DNA of 64,000 nucleotides from an uncultured Microscilla sp. (GTDB lineage: Bacteria; Bacteroidota; Bacteroidia; Cytophagales; Microscillaceae): assembly GCF_947493425.1 (NCBI RefSeq), contig NZ_CANLRP010000001.1, positions 1-64,000 of the forward strand, given 5' to 3'. Made by a program: the position numbers and the translations under genes. Positions 16,929 through 26,033 of this stretch are shown here, one piece after another. The notes beneath the pieces were generated by a model that did no database searches, had not been told where the DNA came from, and saw only the letters and a program-made list of their open reading frames with translations. The number at the start of each line of letters is the position of its first letter. Position 1 is the first letter of the stretch.

Positions 16929-17504
16929 TTATTTCTCACCTCCATCTGTTGTTTTAACTGAGTTTTTTTTAGACTCACTTGTGCCACTGTTTTTGTTGGT
17001 GATACGCTTCAACCCTTCCCAAAATACCAATTGATACCCTTTGCCTATTTTTGCCATCAGGATATGCGCTCCTTTATGGTCAAAAATATAAATATCTTGT
17101 GGGCGTTGTTCCGAAATGGTTTTAAGGTCAGGAAACTGGGCAAATTCTCTGTTTTTTTCGAACAAGCGCTCTCTTAATTTTTGAGGAATGGGTACAATCC
17201 TATCTGAGTATTTGTCAATAACAAGCTTGAGCCCTTGAGCATTATAAGAAAAATCGCCGCTACCTCTTCCCTTTTGAATGCCTTTTAAAAGTAATTCACG
17301 CAGGGTTTTACCGGTCATGCCTGTGTGCTCTTCGGATACTTTGCCATTGTAGAGAAACTTTTTGAGTTTGTCATATTTTTTGGCTTCGGCAAGTTTATAT
17401 ACTATTTTGAGTAGTTTGAGAGGCGTTTTTGCCCGGCGTTGTGCCATTGTTGTAGAAGTGCCTAATAACAAGATGAGCATTAAAAAACTGAGCTTTTTCA
17501 TCAT
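16929..17504 (-). CDS. Exported protein, tandem paralogue 2
   Basis: A 191-residue exported protein with signal peptide (LSFLMLILLLGTSTTMAQ). It is clearly homologous to its two neighbours through the whole mature region, for example NREFAQFPDLKTISEQRPQD, IYIFDHKGAHILMAKIGKGY and QLVFWEGLKRI. It carries a short Ser/Lys/Thr-rich C-terminal tail that paralogue 3 lacks. The gap to paralogue 3 is five bases, indicating co-transcription. Function unknown; the family is probably periplasmic or surface-exposed. Confidence 0.7.
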   Translation of the reverse strand: MMKKLSFLMLILLLGTSTTMAQRRAKTPLKLLKIVYKLAEAKKYDKLKKFLYNGKVSEEHTGMTGKTLRELLLKGIQKGRGSGDFSYNAQGLKLVIDKYSDRIVPIPQKLRERLFEKNREFAQFPDLKTISEQRPQDIYIFDHKGAHILMAKIGKGYQLVFWEGLKRITNKNSGTSESKKNSVKTTDGGEK

Positions 17505-17611
17505 TGATAAGTTTTATATAAATATAAATTGTTTTGATTAGATGGATGTATCGAAAATAACCTTGTTGCGTGTATACCTGTCCAGCAAAACGGCTTTACT
17601 GTGTATAACGG

Positions 17612-18175
17612 TTACTTCCCTCCATTTACTACTTTAGGTTCTGTACTGTTTTTATTGTCTTCTATGATATTTGACAAGCCTTCCCAAATGACCAGAACAA
17701 ACCTCTTTTTCTTTAGCTTTGCCATGAGTATATGCACCCCTTTATGGTCAAAAATATACAAATCATTTGGGCGGTTATCTGCCAGGTACTTTAGATCAGC
17801 AAATTGGGCAAATCCATCATTTTCTTCTCCAAACAACTCATCAATCAATTTTTTAGAAATAGGCGCAATTCGTTCAGCGTGTTTGGTAATGATTGCATTG
17901 AGCCCTTGGGCATTGTAAGCCGCTACTCCGATTGTTTTTTTACCTTGTATGCCTTCCAGTATCAATTGCCCCATTGTTTTATTAGCCATTTCTTTTATAG
18001 GCGCATTGGTGATTTTTCCCTGATAAAGGTATTTATTTAGTTTTTTGTACTTTTTTTCTTTGGCAAGTTTATGAATAGTTTTGAGCAAGTCTAATGGAGT
18101 TTTTGCGTGTTTTTGGGCATAGCCCATTGTTCCACAAAATATGGTAATGAGTAAAATAACACTGAGTTTTTTCAT
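17612..18175 (-). CDS. Exported protein, tandem paralogue 1
   Basis: A 187-residue exported protein with signal peptide (LSVILLITIFCGTMGYAQ), first of the three-gene paralogous row. Shared phrases are KTPLDLLKTIHKLAKEKKYK, GIQGKKTIGVAAYNAQGLNA and LYIFDHKGVHILMAKLKKKR. A 107-base AT-rich gap follows before paralogue 2. The ADP-ribosylglycohydrolase gene ends 39 bases upstream on the same strand, so the four genes could form one unit, although no functional link is known. Confidence 0.7.
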   Translation of the reverse strand: MKKLSVILLITIFCGTMGYAQKHAKTPLDLLKTIHKLAKEKKYKKLNKYLYQGKITNAPIKEMANKTMGQLILEGIQGKKTIGVAAYNAQGLNAIITKHAERIAPISKKLIDELFGEENDGFAQFADLKYLADNRPNDLYIFDHKGVHILMAKLKKKRFVLVIWEGLSNIIEDNKNSTEPKVVNGGK

Positions 18176-18214
18176 AATGGTAAGTATTGTTTCTCAGTAA
18201 AACGTTAGAATTAT

Positions 18215-19189
18215 CTAATTGGTTGAAGTATGGCTTGCTACACTGTGGTAAAATTGCTCGCTCAAGGCAATAATATCATCTTTGCGAGCTACCTGACTTT
18301 TCCAGGTGGTTGGAATGGCTTCATAGCCATAGTATAGCCCTGCCAATGCGCCAGTCATTGCCCCAATTGTGTCGGCATCTTCCCCCAGGTTAACGGTTTT
18401 GAGCACTGCCTCTTGGTAGTTGTTGGTGTTGAGCAGGCACCAAAAACAAGCCTCTATGGAGTCTACCACATACGCTGTAGAAGAGATAGATTCTACGGGG
18501 AGTTGCTTAAGGTTACCATCCAGCACCCGTTGGTAGTAGGCAGCTTCTTGCTGAAGGTTTTCTCTTTCTTTGATAAAGTCGTTCAGGGTTTGAGTCGTGG
18601 CTGCGTATGCCTTGGCAATGTCAATATCACCACCTCGCATAAGCCATATGGCCATCTCAGAGAAGATAAATGCGCCAATTATAGAACGCAAATGGCGATT
18701 GGTCAATGAGGAGAGTTGTTCTATATATATAAACCGTTCGCTGATAGACAAAGTACGGGTATGAAACCCCAAAGGTAGGGTATAGTTGAGTGCCCCATTG
18801 CCATTATCCATTTCATCGTTGCCACCAGCTTCGGAAAGCTCAGTGCCATTCTTAATGCGTTGGATTGCTTTGGCTACAATCACCCCCACATCAAATACTT
18901 CTCCATCGGCTGTCCAGTAGTTATGATACAGCCAATCTACAAACTTTTTGGCAATGTCGTGTAAGTTAAACCCTGTAAGCAAGCTTTCGGCTACGCAAAA
19001 TGTCAGCGAACCATCAGTCGACCATATTCCAGCAGATTTTCCATATATTCCTCCTTTACGCATGCCTGTTACTGGGTTTTCGCTCAGCTTTTGTCTGCTT
19101 TGAAACTCTGCCGGAATACCCAGTGCATCGCCTGTTGCCAAGCCCATAAAAAAACCCTTGACACGATCTAAACTAATATCAGAAACCAT
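18215..19189 (-). CDS. ADP-ribosylglycohydrolase family protein
   Basis: A 324-residue protein of the ADP-ribosylglycohydrolase (DraG/ARH) family, which removes ADP-ribose from proteins or small molecules using two magnesium ions. Residues 11-25 read KGFFMGLATGDALGI; the metal-binding GEDADTIGAMTGALAG motif is near residue 268; WSTDGSLTFCVAESLL replaces the usual T-D-D-T loop, where one Asp of the expected TDD is Gly. No signal peptide, so cytosolic. No ADP-ribosyltransferase lies nearby. It may head a unit with the three exported paralogues downstream. The family is certain; substrate unknown. Confidence 0.88.
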   Translation of the reverse strand: MVSDISLDRVKGFFMGLATGDALGIPAEFQSRQKLSENPVTGMRKGGIYGKSAGIWSTDGSLTFCVAESLLTGFNLHDIAKKFVDWLYHNYWTADGEVFDVGVIVAKAIQRIKNGTELSEAGGNDEMDNGNGALNYTLPLGFHTRTLSISERFIYIEQLSSLTNRHLRSIIGAFIFSEMAIWLMRGGDIDIAKAYAATTQTLNDFIKERENLQQEAAYYQRVLDGNLKQLPVESISSTAYVVDSIEACFWCLLNTNNYQEAVLKTVNLGEDADTIGAMTGALAGLYYGYEAIPTTWKSQVARKDDIIALSEQFYHSVASHTSTN

Positions 19190-19591
19190 ATTTTTGATTG
19201 TTTAAAAACAGCAAAGGAGGCAAGCATTTTTGTATATCAGCCCCCTGTCTTGACGCAATAAGGTAGGTAATTTGAGCAAAATGAAAAAAACTTTGGGCAA
19301 TTATTTAGGTAAAAACAGCTTTCTGGTTTTGTTGATAGACATGATCATTTCACCCTAAAAAATTTACTACATATACTTAGTATTTAGCCAAGACCAAGTG
19401 TATCCTTAAAATTAACCTTAATTGAGTACTAGGTTGAGTGATAGTATTCAAGAAGAAGGAAAGGCTTTTGTTGAAGCAGCTAAAATACAAAAAATAGTCA
19501 CTTGGGCTATGTAATAAGCAATTTGTTGTACGATTGTTTAGAATTTGTTTGGCAGTAACAGTGTATGATATAACAGAGTTGTTCCATGTAC
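19190..19591. other. Intergenic region, no clear gene
   Basis: About 400 bases. One 25-codon ATG frame (19281-19358, beginning MKKTLGNYLGKNSFLVLLID) looks faintly like a short hydrophobic peptide, but has no ribosome site or promoter to support it. Nothing else is visible. Confidence 0.4.
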
Positions 19592-19849
19592 TTACTCTAC
19601 CCAGCTTTTACCTTCGTTGAGCTCAGCACAGTAAAACTGTAGCTTCTGTTTTTTAAAAATACTCTCCTCACTTCGTCTGTTCCGAGCTTGTCCTCGAAGG
19701 TTGTGTGTCTTCACCAATTGATAAATTCCGCTATACGGAGCCGATCGAAACCCTAAAATAAGTTGTTTTTTAGGGTTGTGGGTGGTTTGATTTGTGGAGA
19801 CACAAATCAGGGCGAAAAATAGTAGGGTAGAGTACCAGGTACTCATCTG
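19592..19849 (-). CDS. Possible small exported protein
   Basis: An 85-codon frame from an ATG at 19849 opening with a hydrophobic, signal-like segment (STWYSTLLFFALICVST), followed by a basic, polar region. A TATATTTG promoter match lies about ten bases upstream on the minus strand (19860-19867), giving a very short leader. I recognise no family, and composition is less gene-like toward the C-terminus, so this may be a real small gene or a chance frame. The next 220 bases to 20068 hold no other ORF. Confidence 0.3.
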   Translation of the reverse strand, partial: QMSTWYSTLLFFALICVSTNQTTHNPKKQLILGFRSAPYSGIYQLVKTHNLRGQARNRRSEESIFKKQKLQFYCAELNEGKSWVE

Positions 19850-20068
19850 TAAATAATACAAATATACCAAGGTGCATTAGGGATGTTACCTGATGGTTGA
19901 TTAGTAATATTACCTATTCTTGATTGGTATAAGAAAATAGGATAAAATTTATATGAAAAAATAAAACTTTATGCTCCCTTTTTAGCGTACCATGCTCTAA
20001 ATAATAGCAATTAACCAGACACCTTACAACCAACCATACTATGGCAACCAAAATTTTAAATTAAGACT

Positions 20069-20500
20069 ATGATGAGTACATTTATTTTAACTTTAGTAAC
20101 AGCAGCCTTCACCTTCACATCCCCTACCTTAAACAGTAACAACAACACAAGAGTCAACCAAAACTATTTATACCAACATTGGGTAATGTCTCCTTCGGAG
20201 TCTGTCAAGGGAGTAATAGTATACCGCCCTTATGAAGTGGCAGAGCAGAAGAAAGTACCCAATCGTTTGTTGTATACAGGGCTTACTTTCGAAAAAGGAG
20301 GGAAGCTTCTTAAGCACAGATGGAGAAAGCATGGGAGTAACCGTGGCCCTTCATTTGATAAATATAACTGGCACTGGACACAAAGAAATCGTGTAGCCAT
20401 TCTCAATATTGCCAGTAAGGTAGGCAACGGGTTAGACTATAGAGTTGAGCAGTTGGATAAAAACATGTTGAAAATACGTAAGATAAGGAAGCGCCGTTAG
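20069..20500 (+). CDS. Exported basic small protein
   Basis: A 143-residue protein with a signal peptide (STFILTLVTAAFTFTSPTL) and a strongly basic mature part. It contains LYQHWVMSPSESVKGVIVYRPYE, a pattern seen in lipocalin-like Bacteroidota proteins that begin with a short strand ending in W and then a variable loop, and later FDKYNWHWTQRNRVAILNI. The C-terminus ends in a cluster of Lys and Arg. It probably folds as a small beta-barrel in the periplasm. Function unknown. A perfect hairpin terminator follows. Confidence 0.6.
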   Translation: MMSTFILTLVTAAFTFTSPTLNSNNNTRVNQNYLYQHWVMSPSESVKGVIVYRPYEVAEQKKVPNRLLYTGLTFEKGGKLLKHRWRKHGSNRGPSFDKYNWHWTQRNRVAILNIASKVGNGLDYRVEQLDKNMLKIRKIRKRR

Positions 20501-20523
20501 GCTCCCAATATAAATAAAGTAAT

Positions 20524-20561
20524 ACCATTGAAGGCAAGCCTTTTGGCTTGCCTTCAATGGT
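20524..20561. terminator. Bidirectional terminator, 17-bp perfect stem
   Basis: ACCATTGAAGGCAAGCC, a TTTT loop and the exact reverse complement form a 17-bp stem between two convergent genes. It lacks a long T-run on either side, but its stability and position suggest a shared terminator. Confidence 0.75.
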
Positions 20562-20567
20562 TAACCT

Positions 20568-21350
20568 CTACCTGGGGCGGCCAGTGCCTTTAAAATACCT
20601 GATATATTTACCGCTCCACACCGTACCCCGGTGGGTAATATAATACCCACTGCGTACACTTCTTTTTACTCTTTTTATTACTCCATTCACTTTTTTAATC
20701 CCACGATAACCTGCATCAATAAAGTAATACCTGAGGTGCCCATTGATGGTATCTATTTTACTTACTACCATTGCATGCCCAATACTCTGTATGTTGCGGG
20801 TTTTGCCCTTACCTATAAATACATAATCGCCCAGGCGTATATCGTTTACTTTGGTGCTGTATGCCCCATGCTTTTGCAACACATCGGCCATCTTGCCGCT
20901 CATCGATTTTAGTTTATTGGCATACAAGCGTTTTGGGGTAAAAAACTGATCGTATTTTACCAGTTCATGGGGTTGTAAATAGCCTCTTTGTTGTTTGATC
21001 TTACGTGCTTTGTCTGATTGGGCAGTAGAGTTTACCTCTCGAACAAAATAAGAACAATCTAACTTTTTACCTTTGGCTTTTGCCTTGGGGTCAGCTCCAT
21101 AAGTACGTTGGTCGCGAGGGTTTTCGTAAGCTTCTTGTGCCAACAACGCCCTTTTTTTACCTGCAGTAGCGTCATAAGGAATTTCTATTGTTTTTACAGG
21201 AGGTTTTACCTCTTTTTGAGCCGAAGGAGCCACTATGGTAGTAGAAGCAACAGAGTCTTTGGGAGTGACTACAGGTGGATGTTGAGTAGTGGTTGATCCG
21301 TGGCAGCCCCAAAGACTGCCCACCATCAACCAAATAAATACATTTTTCAA
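20568..21350 (-). CDS. NlpC/P60-like cysteine peptidase lipoprotein
   Basis: A 260-residue lipoprotein with lipobox LWGC (Cys16) and a Pro/Thr/Val-rich linker to about residue 60. The C-terminal region has a Cys-His peptidase layout: KKLDCSYFVREV (nucleophile Cys about 99, compare DCSGFV in NlpC/P60), a KVNDIRLGDYVFIGKG strand, and SIGHAMVVSKI with the catalytic His. This suggests a peptidoglycan endopeptidase or amidase of the NlpC/P60 superfamily, though the distance between motifs is longer than in classical members. It lies 23 bases downstream of a peptidoglycan hydrolase gene on the same strand, so a cell-wall role fits. Confidence 0.65.
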   Translation of the reverse strand: MKNVFIWLMVGSLWGCHGSTTTQHPPVVTPKDSVASTTIVAPSAQKEVKPPVKTIEIPYDATAGKKRALLAQEAYENPRDQRTYGADPKAKAKGKKLDCSYFVREVNSTAQSDKARKIKQQRGYLQPHELVKYDQFFTPKRLYANKLKSMSGKMADVLQKHGAYSTKVNDIRLGDYVFIGKGKTRNIQSIGHAMVVSKIDTINGHLRYYFIDAGYRGIKKVNGVIKRVKRSVRSGYYITHRGTVWSGKYIRYFKGTGRPR

Positions 21351-21373
21351 AGCTTGTGATTAGGTTAGGTTTT

Positions 21374-23092
21374 TTAACTTAAGTCCCAGCGGGCTTTAGT
21401 ACCCCTAATGTCATAATGTACAAATGTTTTGTAAAGCCCCAGCCCGCCTTGGGTCATTTTTCCGGCTTTAGTCAACGCTTCTATTTTGGCGTGTACTTGT
21501 TTAGGAGTATATCCTTTAACGACTATATCGGCAGCTTTAGCATACAAATGCTGGCTATTTGCTTTGCCCCCTACTGCCTTGTTATGGCTTGGGGTGCGAT
21601 AAGAGGAATTAATGGTAATGCCTGCCCCCATTTCGCTGCGTAATATTTCCAGTTGTTTCATAAGGTTTTGTACATTGGGGTAATACTCAGGAGGTACTGC
21701 AGTGCCATCATTACAATCAAACTCTGATGCCTTGAAGTTGGTAGAAGTAGGCACACTGTTTTTACCTTTGGTTTTCTTGTCTTTTTCTTCGGTTTTTACC
21801 AATGACACATACTTGGCCGATACCCAGCGGTGGTCGCCAATGCGGTGCCACCCGTTTTTGGTTTCTAATATGGTAATTTGCGAGCCATTTTTGATCGCTT
21901 GACCATTTTTTCCAAAATTGGCTCCTGCCCCCTTGCGTACATTCAGTGAACTTGCTGTTACAATTCCTTTCTTAAGAGAAGCCTGCTTTTTTTGTCCGTC
22001 TAACAACGCATCTACCTTTTTCTTTTGTATTTGGGTGGCTGCATAGGTACGGCTAATCCAGGGAACAGCGCCTAACTCATCGCTTATTCGTTGCAATACT
22101 TTTTTATCAAACGACGCCAACGCACTGCCTCCGTGGTTGGTCATTACATACGCCAGGTTATCGCGGTGCAGCCAAGGCATTTTATCAAACACCTGTAGTA
22201 TGTGCGAGGCATGCGACTTTGCCAATGGTACCAGGGCTGTGCCCAAGGCAATCATATCTATTTTGCCGCTGCTATATTTTTTATAGACAGTTTCTACTGG
22301 ATTGCTAGTGGTTTTTTTTGTAGTGGTGGTTCCTTTGTCAGGAGTAGTAGTGGTGAATTTAGCCCCGTTTTTATCGGCATACCTGCCAATAAACCCCATT
22401 TGCTTTTTTACATCGGCTTCATAGCTTTTGTCGCTTACTCCGCCATCGTCTACCTGGTAGCGACTTCCGCGTTCATTGACAAAGTTTTCGAGTAGTTCGT
22501 CTGAGGTACGCGCCGAGAGGTAGTCTTCTGCCATTAAGTGATAATACATGGCTACTCCCATATCACCATCTTTTACTTTGCTCACAAATGATGCAGTGCT
22601 GTTGTTATATTCGCCAATGTTAAACGGGTTTTTTGACGCGCTTCGTCCTGTCATCCCCAGGTGAGACTCAAATTGAGCCTGGGCAAGGGCAAACTCTACT
22701 GGTACTACCTTGCTTATGTCTTTGCCATAGTGTAAGTAGCTCCAGCGGGCAGCGTTGGCAAACATGCTTCCGGTAATTTTGGTTTTTCCACCCCATTTGC
22801 TTCCAGCACGATCGAGGTATACTTGGGCGCGTTTTTCATACTCCTCAAAGTATTTTTTTTCTTCGGCGGTGAGTTCACTTTGGTCTACCGGGGTGTTGTA
22901 GGCTTTCTCGAATTGGCTAAACGTCCATTTTTCTGTTTTAGAAGGCGTGTTTTTTCGCTGTATTACCGCTCCACGAGTAGCCTTATGAGTAGTTTGTTTG
23001 GCTTGAATAGTTTGGTTGTGCACGGTGTGCGATTTAGACTTATTTTGTGTGTTTGTACCCACATTTTGGGTTTTCATTATTTGATCAGGCAT
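21374..23092 (-). CDS. Glucosaminidase-SH3-M15 peptidoglycan hydrolase
   Basis: A 572-residue multi-domain wall hydrolase. Residues 1-50 are a polar, Gln/Thr/Lys-rich leader ending RGAVIQRKN, with no signal peptide. About 100-240 is a glucosaminidase domain (Glu142 in AQFESHLG). About 270-365 is a helical region. About 376-432 is a bacterial SH3 domain (SSLNVRKGAGANF to WVSAKYVS). About 453-570 is an M15-type D,D-carboxypeptidase-like domain with zinc ligands His515 and Asp522 (SQHLYAKAAD) and His559 (FVHYD). The enzyme should cut both the glycan and the peptide parts of peptidoglycan. The QRK-type leader resembles that of cargo proteins linked to extracellular contractile injection systems. 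Confidence 0.82.
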   Translation of the reverse strand: MPDQIMKTQNVGTNTQNKSKSHTVHNQTIQAKQTTHKATRGAVIQRKNTPSKTEKWTFSQFEKAYNTPVDQSELTAEEKKYFEEYEKRAQVYLDRAGSKWGGKTKITGSMFANAARWSYLHYGKDISKVVPVEFALAQAQFESHLGMTGRSASKNPFNIGEYNNSTASFVSKVKDGDMGVAMYYHLMAEDYLSARTSDELLENFVNERGSRYQVDDGGVSDKSYEADVKKQMGFIGRYADKNGAKFTTTTPDKGTTTTKKTTSNPVETVYKKYSSGKIDMIALGTALVPLAKSHASHILQVFDKMPWLHRDNLAYVMTNHGGSALASFDKKVLQRISDELGAVPWISRTYAATQIQKKKVDALLDGQKKQASLKKGIVTASSLNVRKGAGANFGKNGQAIKNGSQITILETKNGWHRIGDHRWVSAKYVSLVKTEEKDKKTKGKNSVPTSTNFKASEFDCNDGTAVPPEYYPNVQNLMKQLEILRSEMGAGITINSSYRTPSHNKAVGGKANSQHLYAKAADIVVKGYTPKQVHAKIEALTKAGKMTQGGLGLYKTFVHYDIRGTKARWDLS

Positions 23093-23259
23093 AATTACTT
23101 ATAGGTATTTAACGAAAGGTATTGTTGTTTTACTTAGGCGAGCAATCTAGTATTTTATTACTAAAAAAATCAGTTTTCGAGTTTAAGTTTATGTGTTTTT
23201 TTCTTGTTTGATATGGGCGCTATTATGCGATAATTTGGGCGAATCCCCTGTTTTTTGCC

Positions 23260-23267
23260 TAAATTTG
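23260..23267 (+). promoter_or_regulatory. TAnnTTTG promoter of purK
   Basis: TAAATTTG with TTTG at 23234-23237 (22-base spacing) forms a full Bacteroidota promoter, about 60 bases upstream of the purK start. Confidence 0.6.
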
Positions 23268-23326
23268 CCCCAATTGTCACGTTGTATATAGCCTGAAAAA
23301 CAGGTACAAATCATTAAATTAACAAA

Positions 23327-24451
23327 ATGCAAAAAGTAGGTATATTAGGAGGTGGCCAACTGGGGCGTATGTTGATCCAGGCAGGCATTGATTTCGACCT
23401 TGATATTAGTGTGTTAGACCCTGACCCCAACGCTCCCTGTAAATTGTTTGCCAACAGGTTTGAAGTAGGTAAGCTCACTGATTTTGATACGGTGTATCGG
23501 TTTGGGCAAACTGTAGATGTGCTTACCATAGAGATAGAAAGTGTAAATGTAGATGCACTGGAGAAACTGCATCAGGAAGGAAAAAAAGTTTTCCCTCAAC
23601 CCCAGGTCATTCGAACTATTCAAGACAAACGTTTGCAGAAGCAGTTTTATCAAAAACATCAAATTCCTTCGCCTGAGTTTGTGCTCATTGACAATAAGGG
23701 GCAGTTGAATGACCATGCTGACTTCTTGCCTGCTTTTCAGAAATTGGGCAAAGATGGGTATGATGGCAGAGGAGTTCAAAAACTCAACAGCCCGGCTGAT
23801 TTTGAGCGTGGTTTTGAAAAGCCCAGCTTGCTCGAAAAACTGGTAGATATTGATAAGGAAATTTCGGTCATTGTAGCACGTAACGAAAGTGGAGACATGC
23901 GCACTTTCCCTGTGGTAGAGCTGGTGTTTCATCCTGAACATAATTTGGTAGACTACTTGTTGGCGCCTGCCCAAATTACTCCCGAACAAGTCGCCCAAGC
24001 TGAAGCGTTGGCAAAAGAGGTGATGCTTAAGCTAGATATGGTAGGTTTGCTGGCGATAGAACTGTTTTTGACCAAAGAAGGCAACATTTTAGTAAATGAA
24101 GTGGCTCCTCGACCTCATAATAGCGGGCATCATACTATCAAAGCCAATGGAACCTCACAATATGAGCAACTGTGGCGGGCTATTTTAAATTTACCTTTGG
24201 GAGATACCAGTGCGCAAAGTTTGGCAGCAATGGTAAATGTGTTGGGGGCAAGCGGGCATACTGGCAATGCGCACTATGAGGGTGTAAACGAAACTTTGGG
24301 GGTAAAGGGGGCTTATTTGCATTTGTATGGTAAAAAACTGACCAAACCTTCGCGCAAAATGGGGCACGTGACTATTCTTGATCAAACGCTGCAAGGGCTC
24401 GAAGAAAAGATTGACCTGATTAAGGGCAGTATTAAAGTAGTGAGTAAATAA
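23327..24451 (+). CDS. purK: N5-carboxyaminoimidazole ribonucleotide synthase
   Basis: A 374-residue ATP-grasp enzyme (EC 6.3.4.18) that uses ATP and bicarbonate to make N5-CAIR from AIR in purine synthesis. It has the N-terminal GILGGGQLGRMLIQAG Rossmann-like start, ATP-grasp phrases GYDGRGVQKL and LLEKLVDIDKEISVIVARN, and the signature EVAPRPHNSGHHTIKAN. Length is normal. Its partner mutase gene purE is 31 kb away at 55349 on the other strand rather than adjacent as in many bacteria. It is monocistronic, with its own promoter and terminator. Confidence 0.96.
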   Translation: MQKVGILGGGQLGRMLIQAGIDFDLDISVLDPDPNAPCKLFANRFEVGKLTDFDTVYRFGQTVDVLTIEIESVNVDALEKLHQEGKKVFPQPQVIRTIQDKRLQKQFYQKHQIPSPEFVLIDNKGQLNDHADFLPAFQKLGKDGYDGRGVQKLNSPADFERGFEKPSLLEKLVDIDKEISVIVARNESGDMRTFPVVELVFHPEHNLVDYLLAPAQITPEQVAQAEALAKEVMLKLDMVGLLAIELFLTKEGNILVNEVAPRPHNSGHHTIKANGTSQYEQLWRAILNLPLGDTSAQSLAAMVNVLGASGHTGNAHYEGVNETLGVKGAYLHLYGKKLTKPSRKMGHVTILDQTLQGLEEKIDLIKGSIKVVSK

Positions 24452-24507
24452 CGCTTGAACCAACTGGTTTGTTGTTGGGGCAAAACTATCGCTGGTTTTG
24501 CTTACAA

Positions 24508-24558
24508 AAGGCGCACGCCACCAAATATTTTTCTTTTGGTGGCGTATGCCTTTTTTTA
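24508..24558 (+). terminator. Intrinsic terminator of purK
   Basis: Arms AGGCGCACGCCACCAA and TTGGTGGCGTATGCCT with a loop of about ten bases, then a T-run. Confidence 0.85.
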
Positions 24559-24588
24559 TTGATAGAGTTGGTTATTTTGTTGTCTTAT

Positions 24589-24849
24589 TTAACGCCTCAG
24601 CGATTTAATAATAAACAGTAGGACTACAGCACCACCCACTGCGGTAAATATACTGGGAAGGCTCAAACCTCCAACTGTTGCTCCTGATATTTTGAGTACA
24701 GAACCAAGCCAGCCTCCTAAAAAACTACCAGCTATACCAATTAATATAGTACCTGGCAATCCGGTGCCTATGCCACCAATTAGTTTACTTGCGATCCATC
24801 CAGAAAGTGCCCCTAATAGCATCCATACTATAATACTTGCGATTGTCAT
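24589..24849 (-). CDS. GlsB/YeaQ/YmgE-family membrane protein
   Basis: An 86-residue, very hydrophobic protein with three likely membrane helices and the family's Gly-rich pattern: IIVWMLLGALSGWIASKLIG, TILIGIAGSFLGGWLG and a C-terminal helix ending in KSLRR. This is the transglycosylase-associated/GlsB stress-response family, small inner-membrane proteins induced in general stress in several bacteria. Function at molecular level is unknown. Single gene. Confidence 0.92.
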   Translation of the reverse strand: MTIASIIVWMLLGALSGWIASKLIGGIGTGLPGTILIGIAGSFLGGWLGSVLKISGATVGGLSLPSIFTAVGGAVVLLFIIKSLRR

Positions 24850-26033
24850 AATTATATAAATTTAGAGTTTGTTTGTGATATAGTAAATATTTACCTGACT
24901 TACACCAGGTAGTTGTTAAGTTACTAAAAAAAATGCCTATACGAGAGCAAAAAGTAATTTAATACTTCTTATTGTTATTATTTGTTAGTTAATCAGCTGA
25001 TTGTATTGGCTATAATTTTTTTCCTTCCCTTATAAATCTTGCTTTTAAAACCCTTATTTGAGATAAAACGAGCAGCATTGAAGTATTTTGGGTAGGTGTG
25101 TGGTCAAACGCATTGATTGATGTTTGGTGCCCACTTCTGGTTCATTGTTTTGTTGCTCCTAAAAATACAACAAAGAGTTGCCCCAATTGTTTTTGCATCT
25201 AAACTTTGACAGCCCATTGTCAAGGTAAAATCAGTCGCTATTTTATGCAATACTCCAGCGTCAAAAAATCAGTAAATAAACAAGGCATTCAGGCGATAAT
25301 TCCGGCAGATGGCAAAACTGCAGAATTGACTTCGGTAGTAGCTGTTTAAGGCAACTAAAGGGTACGTAAAAACGCTTGTCTTTTTCTGATTATTTGCTTT
25401 CGATAAAATACACATTAATTGTACTTATCCGCTATAAAAATTTTTACTCTGTAATTGGATTAATTAGGTAGTTTATTGCAGTAATGGAGTCAATGATACT
25501 ATAATAGTTGAGATTAATTACTACTTCGGAGGGTTTTTGTTAAAAAAGTGTAAATATTTTAGCCTCTTAATGTATGACTACGCTCCTTTTTTCAATAGCT
25601 TTGCAAAACGATTCGGAATAAAGAATATTTTATTTTTTGACTAAATTTAGTTTGCAAAAGAAGTAATTTGAAATAAAAATTTGTAGTTTATTAAGATTTG
25701 GGTTTTAGGCGTATATATGTTGATAAACCATTTCAAAACTACTTTTCCGGTATAAGCCGGGTATTTTATTTAACTAATTCTATTCTGTTATTTTTTTAGA
25801 AAATATAACACCAGCTATTGATTATAAGACGAGCTATGGACAAGTAATAATTGAGGGAATTATAAGCAGCATTGAGCGAGGGATTGACTTCGCATAGCCA
25901 GGCTTAAAAAAATGTACTTGACGATTATTTGTTGAATGTAGACGATGCTTTATCAAAACACTGTTACTTGTTATTTTTCAGAAAAATAATGCGCTAAAAC
26001 TAATTAACCCTTAACAAACAAAACACTCTTAGA
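24850..26033. other. Long non-coding AT-rich stretch
   Basis: Nearly 1.2 kb without a supported gene. A 34-codon ATG frame at 25245-25349 (beginning MQYSSVKKSVNKQGIQAIIP) has reasonable composition but no promoter or family. A TAGCTTTG match lies at 25596-25603 but leads into no ORF; it might drive a long leader for the peptidase gene at 26034. The stretch may be a decayed gene region or hold an undetected RNA. No inverted repeats or tandem repeats of note were found. Confidence 0.45.

Noticed and set aside
25245-25349. 34-codon frame in the long gap before the C10 peptidase
   Set aside because: Composition is acceptable, but there is no promoter, ribosome site, terminator or recognisable similarity, so it is mentioned only within the gap entry.
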